From: an uncultured Pelosinus sp.
GTDB lineage: Bacteria; Bacillota; Negativicutes; Sporomusales; Acetonemataceae
Assembly (NCBI GenBank): GCA_900542835.1
Contig: UQPB01000035.1
Coordinates: 1-36,867, forward strand
Length of the DNA stretch: 36,867 nt
Direction: 5' to 3'
This document shows, one piece after another, positions 15,495 through 24,063 of the stretch (positions within the stretch are counted from its first letter, which is position 1; each line of letters starts with the position of its first letter). Made by a program: the position numbers and the translations under genes. The notes beneath the pieces were generated by a model. The model saw only the letters and a list, made by a program, of their open reading frames with translations, made no database searches and was not told the origin of the DNA.

Positions 15495-16798
15495 TACTCA
15501 CTCCAGCCGCCAATCAGGTTTCCGTTTTCGTCGAACTTCATTGCCTGAGGCTCACCAATAACCGTTACATTCTCAAACGATCCGGCCTCTTCCAACAGTG
15601 CCTCGGAAATCAACAGACGGCCGGGCTCCAGCGTGTTTTTAATACGAATGACCCTGGGGCGGCTATAATCAATATTGACACAGCTGTTGATTGCGGCCTG
15701 AATACAAACCCGGTCATTTTCCAGGATCATTGGCATTTTTGCCGAGAATAGCACCCTGGAGGTAATCAGGTTGGCGTAGGTGCTGACATAGTCCAGCTGC
15801 TCATAATAAGCCAGGGGAGCAATATCAACGATTCCCATTCCGGTGGCATTGCCATGGGTCTCCTCTGTCAACCGCAGGCAAACCAGCACCTGCTGGTAAT
15901 TTTTATTGGGAATCCAGACATTCGTATAACGCCCCACCATATCCGTGTCCATACCGGCGCCGCTGATATTCTTGCCCGCCTCATCCACAATCAGCACATC
16001 ATATTTGCCAAAGCCGATGCTTGCCTTGTTGGCATATGCCTGCTGCAGCGCCGCCGGCTCCTGGTGGAGGATATCCTCCACCGGGCAGCAAACCAGCTTG
16101 CAGGTTTCATCAAAGCAGTTTTCAATCAGGCCCACGCCAAAAATAACGTTGCCGTGCTCAAACAGGTAAGCGCCGATTTCCTGTATAGAGGCGCTCATAT
16201 TTTGAATGCCCATGCCGTGGCAAAGGCTGGCGCCCGCTTGTTTCCCCAGTCCGATGACTGCCATCTTGGTTATGCCGCTCTCCACGGCTCCGCTAAAAGA
16301 AGGGTGGGGCTTAATGCGGTTTACCAGAATGGTGTGGTCTGCTTCGCTGGCATATTTATCTACATATACCGGCAGATTGCTTGGCACAGTATAGCCCAGC
16401 TTAACAGTCTCCATGCTTGAGCGAATTTCGCAGCCCAGATACGCTTCGGTAATCCCCAGCGATTTCAGCATTTGCAGCTGGCCCTCGGCGGTAGCGCCGC
16501 CATGGCTGCCCATCGCCGGAATCACAAAGGGCTTTCCGCCCTGCCCTTTGACCATTGCAACAATTTTTTTAAGCACGACCCCCATATTGGCAACACCGCG
16601 GCTGCCGGCGGTAATGCAAACGCTTTCCCCTTCCCGGATACGGCTCAGTACGCCCGCTGTTTCGACAACCTTTTTGAGCTCCGCCGGCACATCCGCAAGC
16701 ACGGGACGGGGAAAACGCTGGGTGATTTCAATCATCTTCGGAAGTTGAATATGATCCACTAATTGGTTCAGTTGCCTTACATCATAGATAGACGCCAT
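15494..16798 (-). CDS. LarA-like (lactate racemase family, DUF2088) protein, paralogue 2
   Basis: This 434-residue protein is a clear paralogue of the one at 4926-6236, sharing ITAGSRG, AMGSHGGATAEGQ, RSSMETV, NRIKPHPSFSG and GLGKQAGA, and ending in KFDENGNLIGG. The H of RIKPH, the K of SGITK and the H of CHGMG are the best candidates for the LarA catalytic and Ni-pincer positions. It lies between tctC and gudD, in one operon with transport and dehydration of aldarates. An epimerase that converts a non-substrate aldarate isomer into one GudD accepts is the natural hypothesis. Only 17 bp separate it from tctC. Substrate and nickel dependence are inferred. Confidence 0.8.
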   Translation of the reverse strand: MASIYDVRQLNQLVDHIQLPKMIEITQRFPRPVLADVPAELKKVVETAGVLSRIREGESVCITAGSRGVANMGVVLKKIVAMVKGQGGKPFVIPAMGSHGGATAEGQLQMLKSLGITEAYLGCEIRSSMETVKLGYTVPSNLPVYVDKYASEADHTILVNRIKPHPSFSGAVESGITKMAVIGLGKQAGASLCHGMGIQNMSASIQEIGAYLFEHGNVIFGVGLIENCFDETCKLVCCPVEDILHQEPAALQQAYANKASIGFGKYDVLIVDEAGKNISGAGMDTDMVGRYTNVWIPNKNYQQVLVCLRLTEETHGNATGMGIVDIAPLAYYEQLDYVSTYANLITSRVLFSAKMPMILENDRVCIQAAINSCVNIDYSRPRVIRIKNTLEPGRLLISEALLEEAGSFENVTVIGEPQAMKFDENGNLIGGWSE

Positions 16799-16815
16799 TT
16801 AAAACATTTCCTCTG

Positions 16816-17826
16816 TTACTGTTTTTCAATACCCAGGCTTTTGATCAGCGTTCCATAGTCATCCGTTACTTGTTTTAAAAACTTGGCAAACTCTTCCGGG
16901 TTTTGATATTGAGCCGGCTGCAGCATATCCTGGCATACTTTTTTAAACTCGGAATCCTCGGCAACCTTCTTAAACACATCCGCATAATAATCCACAATCT
17001 CTTTAGGCGCATTCTTCGGCAACCCTACGCCTTTAACCGAGCCCCAGGTATAAATATCAACGCCCTGTTCCTTAAGCGTGGGTATATTGGGAAGCGCCGG
17101 ATCTCTTTCCGGCAAAGCAATTCCCAGCGGCTTTAATCTGCCGGATTTAAGATGAGTAATTATTTCCGCCGGATGACCGGTTCCCAGCATTGTCTGCCCG
17201 CCTAACAGGGTAATGATAGCCTGTGCGCCGCCGGAATGAGGTATTGGCGTAACGTTAATACCGGCCTTTTTGCCAAACGCCTGGGCGGTCAGATCCTGCG
17301 CCGCCGCTTTTTGACTTACGGCAATCGTTACTGGTTTGGTTTCACGTTTAGCCCAGTCTACAACATCCTTGACCGAGTTAAACGGCGAATCCCCCTGTGC
17401 TAATATCACGACCGAATTGATCGACAACCGGGCAACCGGGGTCAAATCGGTATATTTGTATTCTATTGTTTGCAAATGGGGCGCTACGATATCATGTCCG
17501 CCACCCATGCCGATAATGATGGTATAGCCGTCAGGCTTGGCGGTTTTTACGGCAACCGCGCCTTCCACGCCGCCACCGCCGCCTTTATTGACGATTTGCA
17601 TCGGCTGCGGGCAATATTTTGACCATACCTTTTCAACGGCGCGCGCCAGCAGGTCTGTCGCCCCGCCCGGACCGCCCGGAACAATTACCGTAATCGGTTT
17701 CTCCGGCTTAAATGCCGCCTTTGCCGGTTCTGCTTTCTGCGCAGTATCTTTACTGCAGCCAGTCAAAACCATTACAAATACCAACAGAAGCGCTAATACA
17801 ATTTTCCCTTTACTTTTCCCCAACAT
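16816..17826 (-). CDS. Tripartite tricarboxylate transporter, solute-binding lipoprotein (TctC/Bug family)
   Basis: The 336-residue protein begins with a lipoprotein signal peptide: KGK, a hydrophobic core and the lipobox LTGC with C24. It continues as a typical Bug-family receptor, with FKPEKPITVIVPGGPGGATDLLAR and the family GGGGGV loop. It would bind an extracytoplasmic acid and deliver it to TctA/TctB; the surrounding dehydratases make an aldarate the likely ligand. The start has AAGGAGG upstream. The transporter is split: tctB-tctA come first, then a glucarate dehydratase, then this gene, all in one direction. Confidence 0.93.
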   Translation of the reverse strand: MLGKSKGKIVLALLLVFVMVLTGCSKDTAQKAEPAKAAFKPEKPITVIVPGGPGGATDLLARAVEKVWSKYCPQPMQIVNKGGGGGVEGAVAVKTAKPDGYTIIIGMGGGHDIVAPHLQTIEYKYTDLTPVARLSINSVVILAQGDSPFNSVKDVVDWAKRETKPVTIAVSQKAAAQDLTAQAFGKKAGINVTPIPHSGGAQAIITLLGGQTMLGTGHPAEIITHLKSGRLKPLGIALPERDPALPNIPTLKEQGVDIYTWGSVKGVGLPKNAPKEIVDYYADVFKKVAEDSEFKKVCQDMLQPAQYQNPEEFAKFLKQVTDDYGTLIKSLGIEKQ

Positions 17827-17926
17827 CTCTTTTGCCTCCTTATGCTGTATTCAATTTGCTATGCCCTTGTTTAACGCTCTTTCTTTCCTCCTTTTCATGA
17901 TTACCTCTCGCACCCCGCGCACTATT

Positions 17927-19336
17927 TTAACGTCCCAGCGCAGGACGTTTGGGGTCATATTGCCAGCCGGGAACTAAGCAGCGCATTGCCCTCGCGTCGT
18001 CGCGAGCCCCCTGACCTAATTTCCGGTAAAGCTGGTTGGCTTTCTCCACCTGCGCCATATCAATTTCCACACCGAGCCCCGGTTTGTCCGGCACTTCTGC
18101 CACACCGCCAATAATTTGAATAGGCTCCTGCGTCAAGTGCTCCTGGCCCTCCTGCCAGATCCAATGCGTATCAATGGCGGTAATATTTCCTGGCGCGGCC
18201 GCCGCGACATGGGTAAACATCGCCAGTGAAATATCAAAATGATTATTGGAATGCGAGCCCCAGGTCAAACCCCATTCCTGGCAGATTTGGGCCACACGCA
18301 CCGAGCCCTGCATCGTCCAGAAATGCGGATCAGCAAGCGGTATATCGACCGCCTGCAACTGCAGCGAGTGCCCCAGCTGCCGCCAGTCGGTAGCAACCAT
18401 ATTCGTGGCGGTGGCAAGTCCGGTAGCCCGCCTGAATTCAGCCATAACTTCCCGGCCGCTATACCCATTTTCAGGCCCGCAGGGATCTTCCGCATAAGCC
18501 AGAACACCGGGATGCTGCCTGACTAAAGCAATAGCCTCGTCCAGTGACCAGGCACCGTTGGGATCAATCGTGATACGGGCGCCGGGGAAGCGTTCCGCCA
18601 AAGCGCTTACCGCTTCCATTTCCTCAGAACCGCTCATCACACCGCCCTTTAACTTGAAATCAGTAAAGCCATAGCGTTCACAGGCCGCTTCCGCCAGGCG
18701 CACAATCGCTTGGGATGTCATAGCCGGCTCATGCCTGAGTTTCAGCCAGTCGTCTTTTTTACTATCTGCCGGCAAATAAGGCAAATCCGTTTTGCGGCGG
18801 TCGCCGATATAAAAAAGATACGCGAGCATTCTGACCGAATTTCGCTGCTGTCCGTTACCCAGGAGTGCGGCGACAGGCACGCCCAGGAATTGCCCCAATA
18901 GATCGAGAAGCGCGGCTTCTATGGCTGTAAGCACATTATCGGCTCTCAGGTTAATTTCATGCGGCTGCTTGAGCACCGCTTCCTCGGCCGCATTGCTTAC
19001 CTTATGCACGATAGCTTTTGGTCCCGCCACACCCGGATCGATAATCTCTTTGCGAACGCTATTCAATATCTGGTTATAAAGTCCGATTGGCTGACCAATG
19101 ACCAGCGATTTGGCGGTTTCCAGGGTACGGCAAATGGTTTCGCCGCCCGGTACTTCACCAACCCCGACATGACCTGCATTGTCATTTAAAATGACAATAT
19201 TGCGAATGAAGAAAGGTGCGTGCGCCCCGCAAAGGTTTAGGAGCATACTATCATATCCCGCTACCGGGATTACACGCATCGCTGTAACCACAGGCGTTTC
19301 TGCAGTTTTAGCGCCGAAGTTCCTGACCGTCATCAT
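17927..19336 (-). CDS. Glucarate dehydratase paralogue with altered capping segment (GudD/GudX-like)
   Basis: The 469-residue protein keeps all GudD active-site motifs: KLKGG, IDPNGAWS, YAEDPCGPENGYSGREVMAEFRR as spaced motifs, ATNM, GSHSNNHFDIS and IDTHW. However, between VRK and the IEAALLDLLG helix it has about 16 extra residues and lacks the DRDxGGRGLQTFDLR segment of canonical GudD (residues about 95-138 here). That segment belongs to the N-terminal capping region that shapes substrate choice, so another aldarate, or a regulatory role like E. coli GudX, is possible. The start ATG at 19336 has AAGGAGG eight bases upstream. It lies between tctA and tctC. Confidence 0.9.
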   Translation of the reverse strand: MMTVRNFGAKTAETPVVTAMRVIPVAGYDSMLLNLCGAHAPFFIRNIVILNDNAGHVGVGEVPGGETICRTLETAKSLVIGQPIGLYNQILNSVRKEIIDPGVAGPKAIVHKVSNAAEEAVLKQPHEINLRADNVLTAIEAALLDLLGQFLGVPVAALLGNGQQRNSVRMLAYLFYIGDRRKTDLPYLPADSKKDDWLKLRHEPAMTSQAIVRLAEAACERYGFTDFKLKGGVMSGSEEMEAVSALAERFPGARITIDPNGAWSLDEAIALVRQHPGVLAYAEDPCGPENGYSGREVMAEFRRATGLATATNMVATDWRQLGHSLQLQAVDIPLADPHFWTMQGSVRVAQICQEWGLTWGSHSNNHFDISLAMFTHVAAAAPGNITAIDTHWIWQEGQEHLTQEPIQIIGGVAEVPDKPGLGVEIDMAQVEKANQLYRKLGQGARDDARAMRCLVPGWQYDPKRPALGR

Positions 19337-19393
19337 ATAAGGCCTCCTTGTGTACTTCACATAATGGCCGCAGCTCAATTCCCACCAGCAAAA

Positions 19394-20905
19394 TCATTTT
19401 GTTACCGAACAGGTTTGCGGTTTGCGCCGGTTTTTAAAGCCGAGATAGACTTGCCCAAGAAGGATCAGGACAAACACCGCCATCAGCGTACCGGAAATCG
19501 GCCGCGAAAAGAAAATAGAGAAGCTGCCGGCAGACATCAGCAGAGATTGCCGCAAAGAATTTTCAATCAAGGGCGCAAGGATGAACGACATAATCATCGG
19601 CCCCGGATCAAAGCATAATTTTCGCAACATATAGCCAATAATCCCAAAGGCAAGGAAGGCATAGACATTGAACGTATCGTTATTGATACTGTAACAGCCT
19701 ATTATTGTAAGCATAACAATAGCAGGCCCCAGAATGCCAAACGGAACCTTCAGCAGCTGCACCCACAGACCAACCATTGGCAAGTTTAGAATCAACAGAA
19801 TGATGTTGCCAAGATACATGGAAGCGATGACACCCCAGAAGATGTCAGGGTGCTCCGAAATCAGAAACGGTCCGGGAATGATGCCCTGCACCATCAAAGC
19901 GGCAAAAATCATGGCAATGGAAGCATTACAGGGTATTCCAAGCGTTAGCAACGGAATGAACGAAGAACTTGATGCGCCATTATTCGCCGATTCCGGACCT
20001 GCCAAGCCGCAAATATTTCCCTGGCCAAACGTTTCCGGATGCTTCGATACCTTCTTTTCCACCGCATAAGAAGCCAAAGATGCAACCACAGCACCGCCGC
20101 CGGGAATAACGCCGGCAAAAAAGCCGATCAGGGAGCCTCTGACAATAGCCCATTTACTTTCGGCAAAGTCGGCAATCGTAGGCCAAAGCCTGCCAATTTT
20201 TTTGGTGACGAATTCCGCAGCCTTGGATTCCTCCAGGGTGATAAAAACTTCACTCAAGCCAAACAGGCCCATCGCCAGGGTTACAAAGTCAAACCCGTTT
20301 GTCAATTCCATAACGCCAAAGGTAAATCTTTCTTTACCCGAAATCGGATCAATCCCTACATTGGACAGCAAAATACCTGACAGCAGCATGATGCTTCCCT
20401 TGATCGGGGAACCGCCGGATAAAAACACCGCCAGCAGCAGTCCGATCAACATAAGCGCAAAATATTCGGGAGCCCCGAATTTGAGCGCAAACTCAGCCAA
20501 AGGCGGCGCGACAAAGGTAAGCCCGATAACCCCTAACGTGCCGGCAATAAAAGAACCAATCGCCGCAATACCGAGAGCCGCGCCGGCCCGGCCTTTTTGC
20601 GCCATTTGATAGCCGTCGAAAGTGGAGACAACCGAGGCTGCTTCACCCGGCAGTCTCAGTAAAATTGACGTGGTAGAACCGCCATACATAGCGCCGTAAT
20701 AAATTCCCGCCAAAAATATAATCGAAACGGCCGGCGAACTCATCATATAAACAACCGGCAAGAGCAAGGAAATAGTTGCCGCCGGTCCCAGGCCGGGCAA
20801 TACACCGACCGCAGTGCCCAGAAGCGACCCCAGAAAACAAAACAACAGATTATTTCCCTGCAAAGCGATAGAAAAACCGCTCAGCAAGCCTTGAAAAACA
20901 TCCAT
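19394..20905 (-). CDS. Tripartite tricarboxylate transporter, large membrane subunit (TctA)
   Basis: The 503-residue protein is highly hydrophobic with about 12 membrane segments. It has the TctA family signatures: VGVLPGLGPAATISLLLP near the N-terminus, YYGAMYGGSTTSILL, and a repeat of the motif in the second half (GVIPGGGAV...SYAVEK). It forms the transport channel with TctB. Starting at the ATG at 20905 (AAGGGGGAT upstream) gives the family length; a longer frame to 21238 only overlaps tctB in another frame. The gap to tctB is 11 bp. Confidence 0.95.
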   Translation of the reverse strand: MDVFQGLLSGFSIALQGNNLLFCFLGSLLGTAVGVLPGLGPAATISLLLPVVYMMSSPAVSIIFLAGIYYGAMYGGSTTSILLRLPGEAASVVSTFDGYQMAQKGRAGAALGIAAIGSFIAGTLGVIGLTFVAPPLAEFALKFGAPEYFALMLIGLLLAVFLSGGSPIKGSIMLLSGILLSNVGIDPISGKERFTFGVMELTNGFDFVTLAMGLFGLSEVFITLEESKAAEFVTKKIGRLWPTIADFAESKWAIVRGSLIGFFAGVIPGGGAVVASLASYAVEKKVSKHPETFGQGNICGLAGPESANNGASSSSFIPLLTLGIPCNASIAMIFAALMVQGIIPGPFLISEHPDIFWGVIASMYLGNIILLILNLPMVGLWVQLLKVPFGILGPAIVMLTIIGCYSINNDTFNVYAFLAFGIIGYMLRKLCFDPGPMIMSFILAPLIENSLRQSLLMSAGSFSIFFSRPISGTLMAVFVLILLGQVYLGFKNRRKPQTCSVTK

Positions 20906-20916
20906 GCTTATCCCCC

Positions 20917-21366
20917 TTAAATCAGCAATCCTGCCGGAACCGGTATTCCTAATAAATAGCCAAACAGCACATACATAACCGCGGTGCCAACAATAGCGAT
21001 AGTGCCTGTTTTCAGCCATTTTTCCCGCACGATACCAAGCTGCCAGGCAATTAAGAAGAGAAAGGTCGAAGTATAATACCCCAGCGTCTCCAGCCCCAGG
21101 GTATACAAAGTGATTAACGCCATTGCAATGACCGGCGCCACCCAGGCGCCCTTTTCCCATAACGGCGCTGCCTCTTTCTCCACTCTGGGATTTACCGCAA
21201 ACCAGATTAGACATAACAGCGTAATTCCTGTGCCGCATACAAAGGGAAAGAAGCCCGGTCCCGGTTCCTTAACAGAACCAAGCGACAGCTTATTTAAGGA
21301 ATAATAAATGACCGCTATGCTCAGAACCATAAAAAACATTGCGGCCCGCCGCTCATTCCGGTTCAT
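20917..21366 (-). CDS. Tripartite tricarboxylate transporter, small membrane subunit (TctB)
   Basis: The 149-residue protein has four hydrophobic segments, the usual TctB layout: a first helix at about 10-28, an acidic loop with EPGPGFFPFVCG, and paired helices at the C-terminus. It is the first gene of the operon that continues with tctA. The ribosome site is modest (AAAGGATG about 12 bases upstream). The 17-bp palindrome at 21400-21416 lies 34 bp upstream of the start. Confidence 0.9.
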   Translation of the reverse strand: MNRNERRAAMFFMVLSIAVIYYSLNKLSLGSVKEPGPGFFPFVCGTGITLLCLIWFAVNPRVEKEAAPLWEKGAWVAPVIAMALITLYTLGLETLGYYTSTFLFLIAWQLGIVREKWLKTGTIAIVGTAVMYVLFGYLLGIPVPAGLLI

Positions 21367-21399
21367 CTCAACCGTTCATCCTTTCATTTTCAAAATTCA

Positions 21400-21416
21400 A
21401 TTTCATATATTAAAAT
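21400..21416. promoter_or_regulatory. Putative IclR box 3 at the tctB promoter
   Basis: ATTTCATATATTAAAAT fits ATTTCA-N5-TRAAAT. It is nearly identical to the site at iclR (CATATTAAAAT core) and lies just upstream of tctB. I could not place a convincing -35/-10 pair around it. Confidence 0.7.
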
Positions 21417-21600
21417 TTAATTTCTATAATTATTGAAAAACTCCTGCTTTGCCAGAGTAAATTTGGCGATAAATTTTAACAATTAAAACAATTTTTGTTT
21501 TTATTACACAGCTTCACCACACACTACATTTGTCGTATTTTACAACACTTGCTGCAATGTTTCTTCTGCTCCAGCCCCATGAAATGGCGGCTGTTTGCCT

Positions 21601-21616
21601 TGGCACGCATCTTGCT
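21601..21616 (+). promoter_or_regulatory. Sigma-54 promoter of garD
   Basis: TGGCACG-CATC-TTGCT is an exact match to the RpoN consensus TGGCACG-N4-TTGCW with correct spacing. The predicted start is near 21628, 30 bp before garD. A small palindrome TTGC-T-GCAA at 21549-21557 lies about 45 bp upstream of the -24 element and may be the activator site. Confidence 0.9.
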
Positions 21617-21657
21617 CTCCATAACAGCCGACAACCGAAAAGGGAGGTATTGCAGCA

Positions 21658-23184
21658 GTGACCCATTCCACAGAAAAACCGCGTTATATTAAAGTCCACC
21701 CTAACGACAACGTAGCCATTATTGTTAATGCAAACGGTCTGAAAACCGGCGCCGAATTCCCCTGCGGCCTTGCGCTCCAGGCCGATATTCCCCAGGGGCA
21801 CAAAGTAGCCCTGACGGATTTCGACAGGCATCAGAGCGTGATCCGTTATGGCGAAATCATTGGCTATGCGCTGCAGCCGATTAAGAAAGGCGACTGGATT
21901 GACGAGTCCAAGATCGAGCTGCCGCCCGCCCCCAAGCTGGACGAACTCGCTCTGGCCGGTAAAACGCCGGCAGCGCTGCCAGCGCTTGCCGGCTATACGT
22001 TTGCCGGCTATCGGAACGCCGACGGCAGTGCCGGCACCAAAAACCTGCTGGGGATAAGCAGCAGCGTCCAATGCGTTGCCGGCGTGCTCGATTACGCTGT
22101 AAAGCGAATCAAAGAACAATTGCTGCCCCGTTTTCCCAACGTTGACGATGTGGTGGCCTTAAATCATAATTACGGCTGCGGCGTCGCCATTAACGCGCCG
22201 GAGGCGATTATACCCATCCGGACGCTGCAGAACCTGGCCATCCATCCAAACCTCGGCGGCGAGGTGCTGATCGTCGGTCTGGGCTGCGAAAAGCTATTGC
22301 CGGAACGCGTCGCCCCTGACGCAACCACGGCTGATTGCGTATCACTGCAGGATCTGCGGGGCTTCACCCACATGATCGACACGATTATGCGGCTGGCGGA
22401 AGAGCGCTTGGTCCGGCTGAACCAGCGCCGGCGCGTCGCCTGTCCCGTCTCCGATCTTGTTGTCGGCCTGCAGTGCGGCGGCAGCGATGCCTTCTCCGGC
22501 GTCACTGCCAATCCAGCCGTAGGCTATGCGGCCGACCTGCTGGTACGGGCTGGCGCTACCGTTCTGTTCTCGGAGGTAACCGAAGTCCGGGATGCCGTCC
22601 ATCTGCTGACGCCGCGGGCAGCGGACGAGACAGTCGGCCGCGCTCTGATCCGGGAAATGCAATGGTACGACAGCTACCTGCAGCGCGGCGCGGTCGACAG
22701 AAGCGCCAATCCTTCCCCCGGCAATAAGAAGGGCGGTCTCGCCAATGTCGTCGAGAAATCGCTCGGGTCTATCGCCAAAGCAGGCAGCAGTGCCATTGTC
22801 GAGGTACTGGCGCCAGGCGAGCGGCCGTCAAAAAAGGGATTGATCTTCGCCGCCACTCCCGCCAGCGACTTTGTCTGCGGTACGCAGCAGCTTGCTTCCG
22901 GCATGCACCTCCAGGTATTCACCACCGGCCGCGGCACCCCCTACGGCTTAGCCATGGCACCGGTAATCAAGGTCTCCACCCGCAACGCGCTTACCGAGCA
23001 ATGGCACGACCTCATTGACATCAACGCCGGCCGGATCGCCACCGGCGACGCCAGCATTGAGGAAGTCGGCTGGGACATCTTCCGGCTTATCCTTGAAGTC
23101 GCCAGCGGCCGCCAGAAAACCCGGGCCGATCATTGGGGACTGCACAACGCCCTCTGTTTGTTTAACCCGGCGCCGGTCACCTGA
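21658..23184 (+). CDS. garD: Galactarate dehydratase (UxaA/GarD family)
   Basis: The 508-residue protein matches E. coli GarD over its full length. The N-terminal SAF-like domain has YIKVHPNDNVAIIVN, then GYRNADGSAGTKNLLGI, NHNYGCGVAINAPEA, GLQCGGSDAFSG, DRSANPSPGNKKGGL and FTTGRGTPYG. It removes water from meso-galactarate to give 5-keto-4-deoxyglucarate, the same product as GudD. The enzyme is iron-dependent in characterised members; cysteines in CGVAIN and CGGSD are candidate ligands. The start is a GTG at 21658 with AGGGAGGT nine bases upstream. It is divergent from tctB and followed by a strong terminator, so it is monocistronic. Confidence 0.97.
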   Translation: MTHSTEKPRYIKVHPNDNVAIIVNANGLKTGAEFPCGLALQADIPQGHKVALTDFDRHQSVIRYGEIIGYALQPIKKGDWIDESKIELPPAPKLDELALAGKTPAALPALAGYTFAGYRNADGSAGTKNLLGISSSVQCVAGVLDYAVKRIKEQLLPRFPNVDDVVALNHNYGCGVAINAPEAIIPIRTLQNLAIHPNLGGEVLIVGLGCEKLLPERVAPDATTADCVSLQDLRGFTHMIDTIMRLAEERLVRLNQRRRVACPVSDLVVGLQCGGSDAFSGVTANPAVGYAADLLVRAGATVLFSEVTEVRDAVHLLTPRAADETVGRALIREMQWYDSYLQRGAVDRSANPSPGNKKGGLANVVEKSLGSIAKAGSSAIVEVLAPGERPSKKGLIFAATPASDFVCGTQQLASGMHLQVFTTGRGTPYGLAMAPVIKVSTRNALTEQWHDLIDINAGRIATGDASIEEVGWDIFRLILEVASGRQKTRADHWGLHNALCLFNPAPVT

Positions 23185-23188
23185 CGGC

Positions 23189-23242
23189 AAAAAAGCCAAT
23201 GCCCCTGACGCAGGTCTTGCGTCAGGGGCATTGGCTTTTTTT
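23189..23242. terminator. Bidirectional intrinsic terminator after garD
   Basis: A perfect stem of about 24 bp runs from A6-GCCAATGCCCCTG to its complement and T-run, with loop 23213-23217. A-run and T-run flank the stem, so it works in both directions. It separates garD from the convergent ECF gene. Confidence 0.95.
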
Positions 23243-23303
23243 GCGCCGCAGCGCCGGAAAAACGAGGCGGACCAACCACCTGTGTCCGCAACGTCCCTCG
23301 ATG

Positions 23304-23843
23304 CTAAACAACGTTGCGGCTATCGCCTCTGGCAAAAACGACTCTGTACTTTTTCAGCTTGGGCATGACCGGCAGGACAACCGCCGCCGCCACGCCAATC
23401 TGCACAAGGTTGCCGGGCACTGACGCCAGCGGCGCCAGCCAATTGCCATAGATAATCGCTTCGGCGAAATAATAGCCGGCGACCTTAATGGCGCAGGCCG
23501 CCGTCAACGCCAGGACATAGGCCTGAAGACTCTGGCTCTTTTCGCCGATAGCGCCCGCCGTATAGCCCATGAGGCCAACAATCAGCAGGGTAAAGGGAGC
23601 CCATAAAAACCAGCCTCCCACCACATCAAAGAGAGCCATGCCGATTCCTCCTGCCAAAGCGCCTAAACGGCGCCCGTACAGCATCGCAATAATAAATAAA
23701 GGCACATTTCCCAGATGAATCAAACCGCCATTTGCGGCGACCGGGAGACGGACATTGACAAATACCGTACAGATAAATACCAGCGCAATGCCCAAGGCCG
23801 CATAGGCCAGTTGTTTGGTCGGACTGACAGACTGTTGCTGCAT
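23304..23843 (-). CDS. ECF transporter S component (vitamin or cofactor uptake)
   Basis: The 179-residue hydrophobic protein has five to six predicted membrane helices. It shows the S-component pattern: an N-terminal helix (AYAALGIALVFICTVFVNVRLP), then NGGLIHLGNVPLFIIAMLYGRRLGALAGGIGMALFDVVGGW as spaced blocks. It would bind one micronutrient and use a shared EcfA/A'/T module, which is not in this window. I cannot name the ligand, and no riboswitch is recognisable upstream. The ATG at 23843 has AAAGGTGG about ten bases before it. A TTATAAT box lies about 90 bp upstream. Confidence 0.8.
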   Translation of the reverse strand: MQQQSVSPTKQLAYAALGIALVFICTVFVNVRLPVAANGGLIHLGNVPLFIIAMLYGRRLGALAGGIGMALFDVVGGWFLWAPFTLLIVGLMGYTAGAIGEKSQSLQAYVLALTAACAIKVAGYYFAEAIIYGNWLAPLASVPGNLVQIGVAAAVVLPVMPKLKKYRVVFARGDSRNVV

Positions 23844-23946
23844 ACCGGCTTTCCACCTTTCCCTCTGCGCATTCCTGCGGCCATTCTATCGCTGACAGGA
23901 GATGCTGCTGCAAATATGTCTGTATTATAAAGCAAATTTGGCATTA

Positions 23947-23973
23947 TTAAAATATACAGAATCCATATTTTAA
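23947..23973. promoter_or_regulatory. Perfect inverted repeat TTAAAATAT-N9-ATATTTTAA
   Basis: Two exact 9-bp arms flank a 9-bp spacer upstream of the ECF S-component gene, close to its probable promoter. It could be an operator; AT-richness makes a chance origin possible. Confidence 0.4.
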
Positions 23974-24063
23974 ATAGGTACAGATGTTTTTTGACCAGCC
24001 TGGCAGGATGCCGGCAACGCTCTGGGTCCGCCGTCTGGCGAAAACACTACCCGGCTTGCTTGA

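Noticed and set aside
20906..21238. N-terminally extended TctA frame
   Set aside because: The extension overlaps tctB entirely, has no hydrophobic TctA features, and the ATG at 20905 has a ribosome site and gives the family length.
23844..23990. A vitamin riboswitch upstream of the ECF S component
   Set aside because: I looked for TPP, FMN, cobalamin and preQ1 core words and found none; only an inverted repeat and a -10-like box are present.
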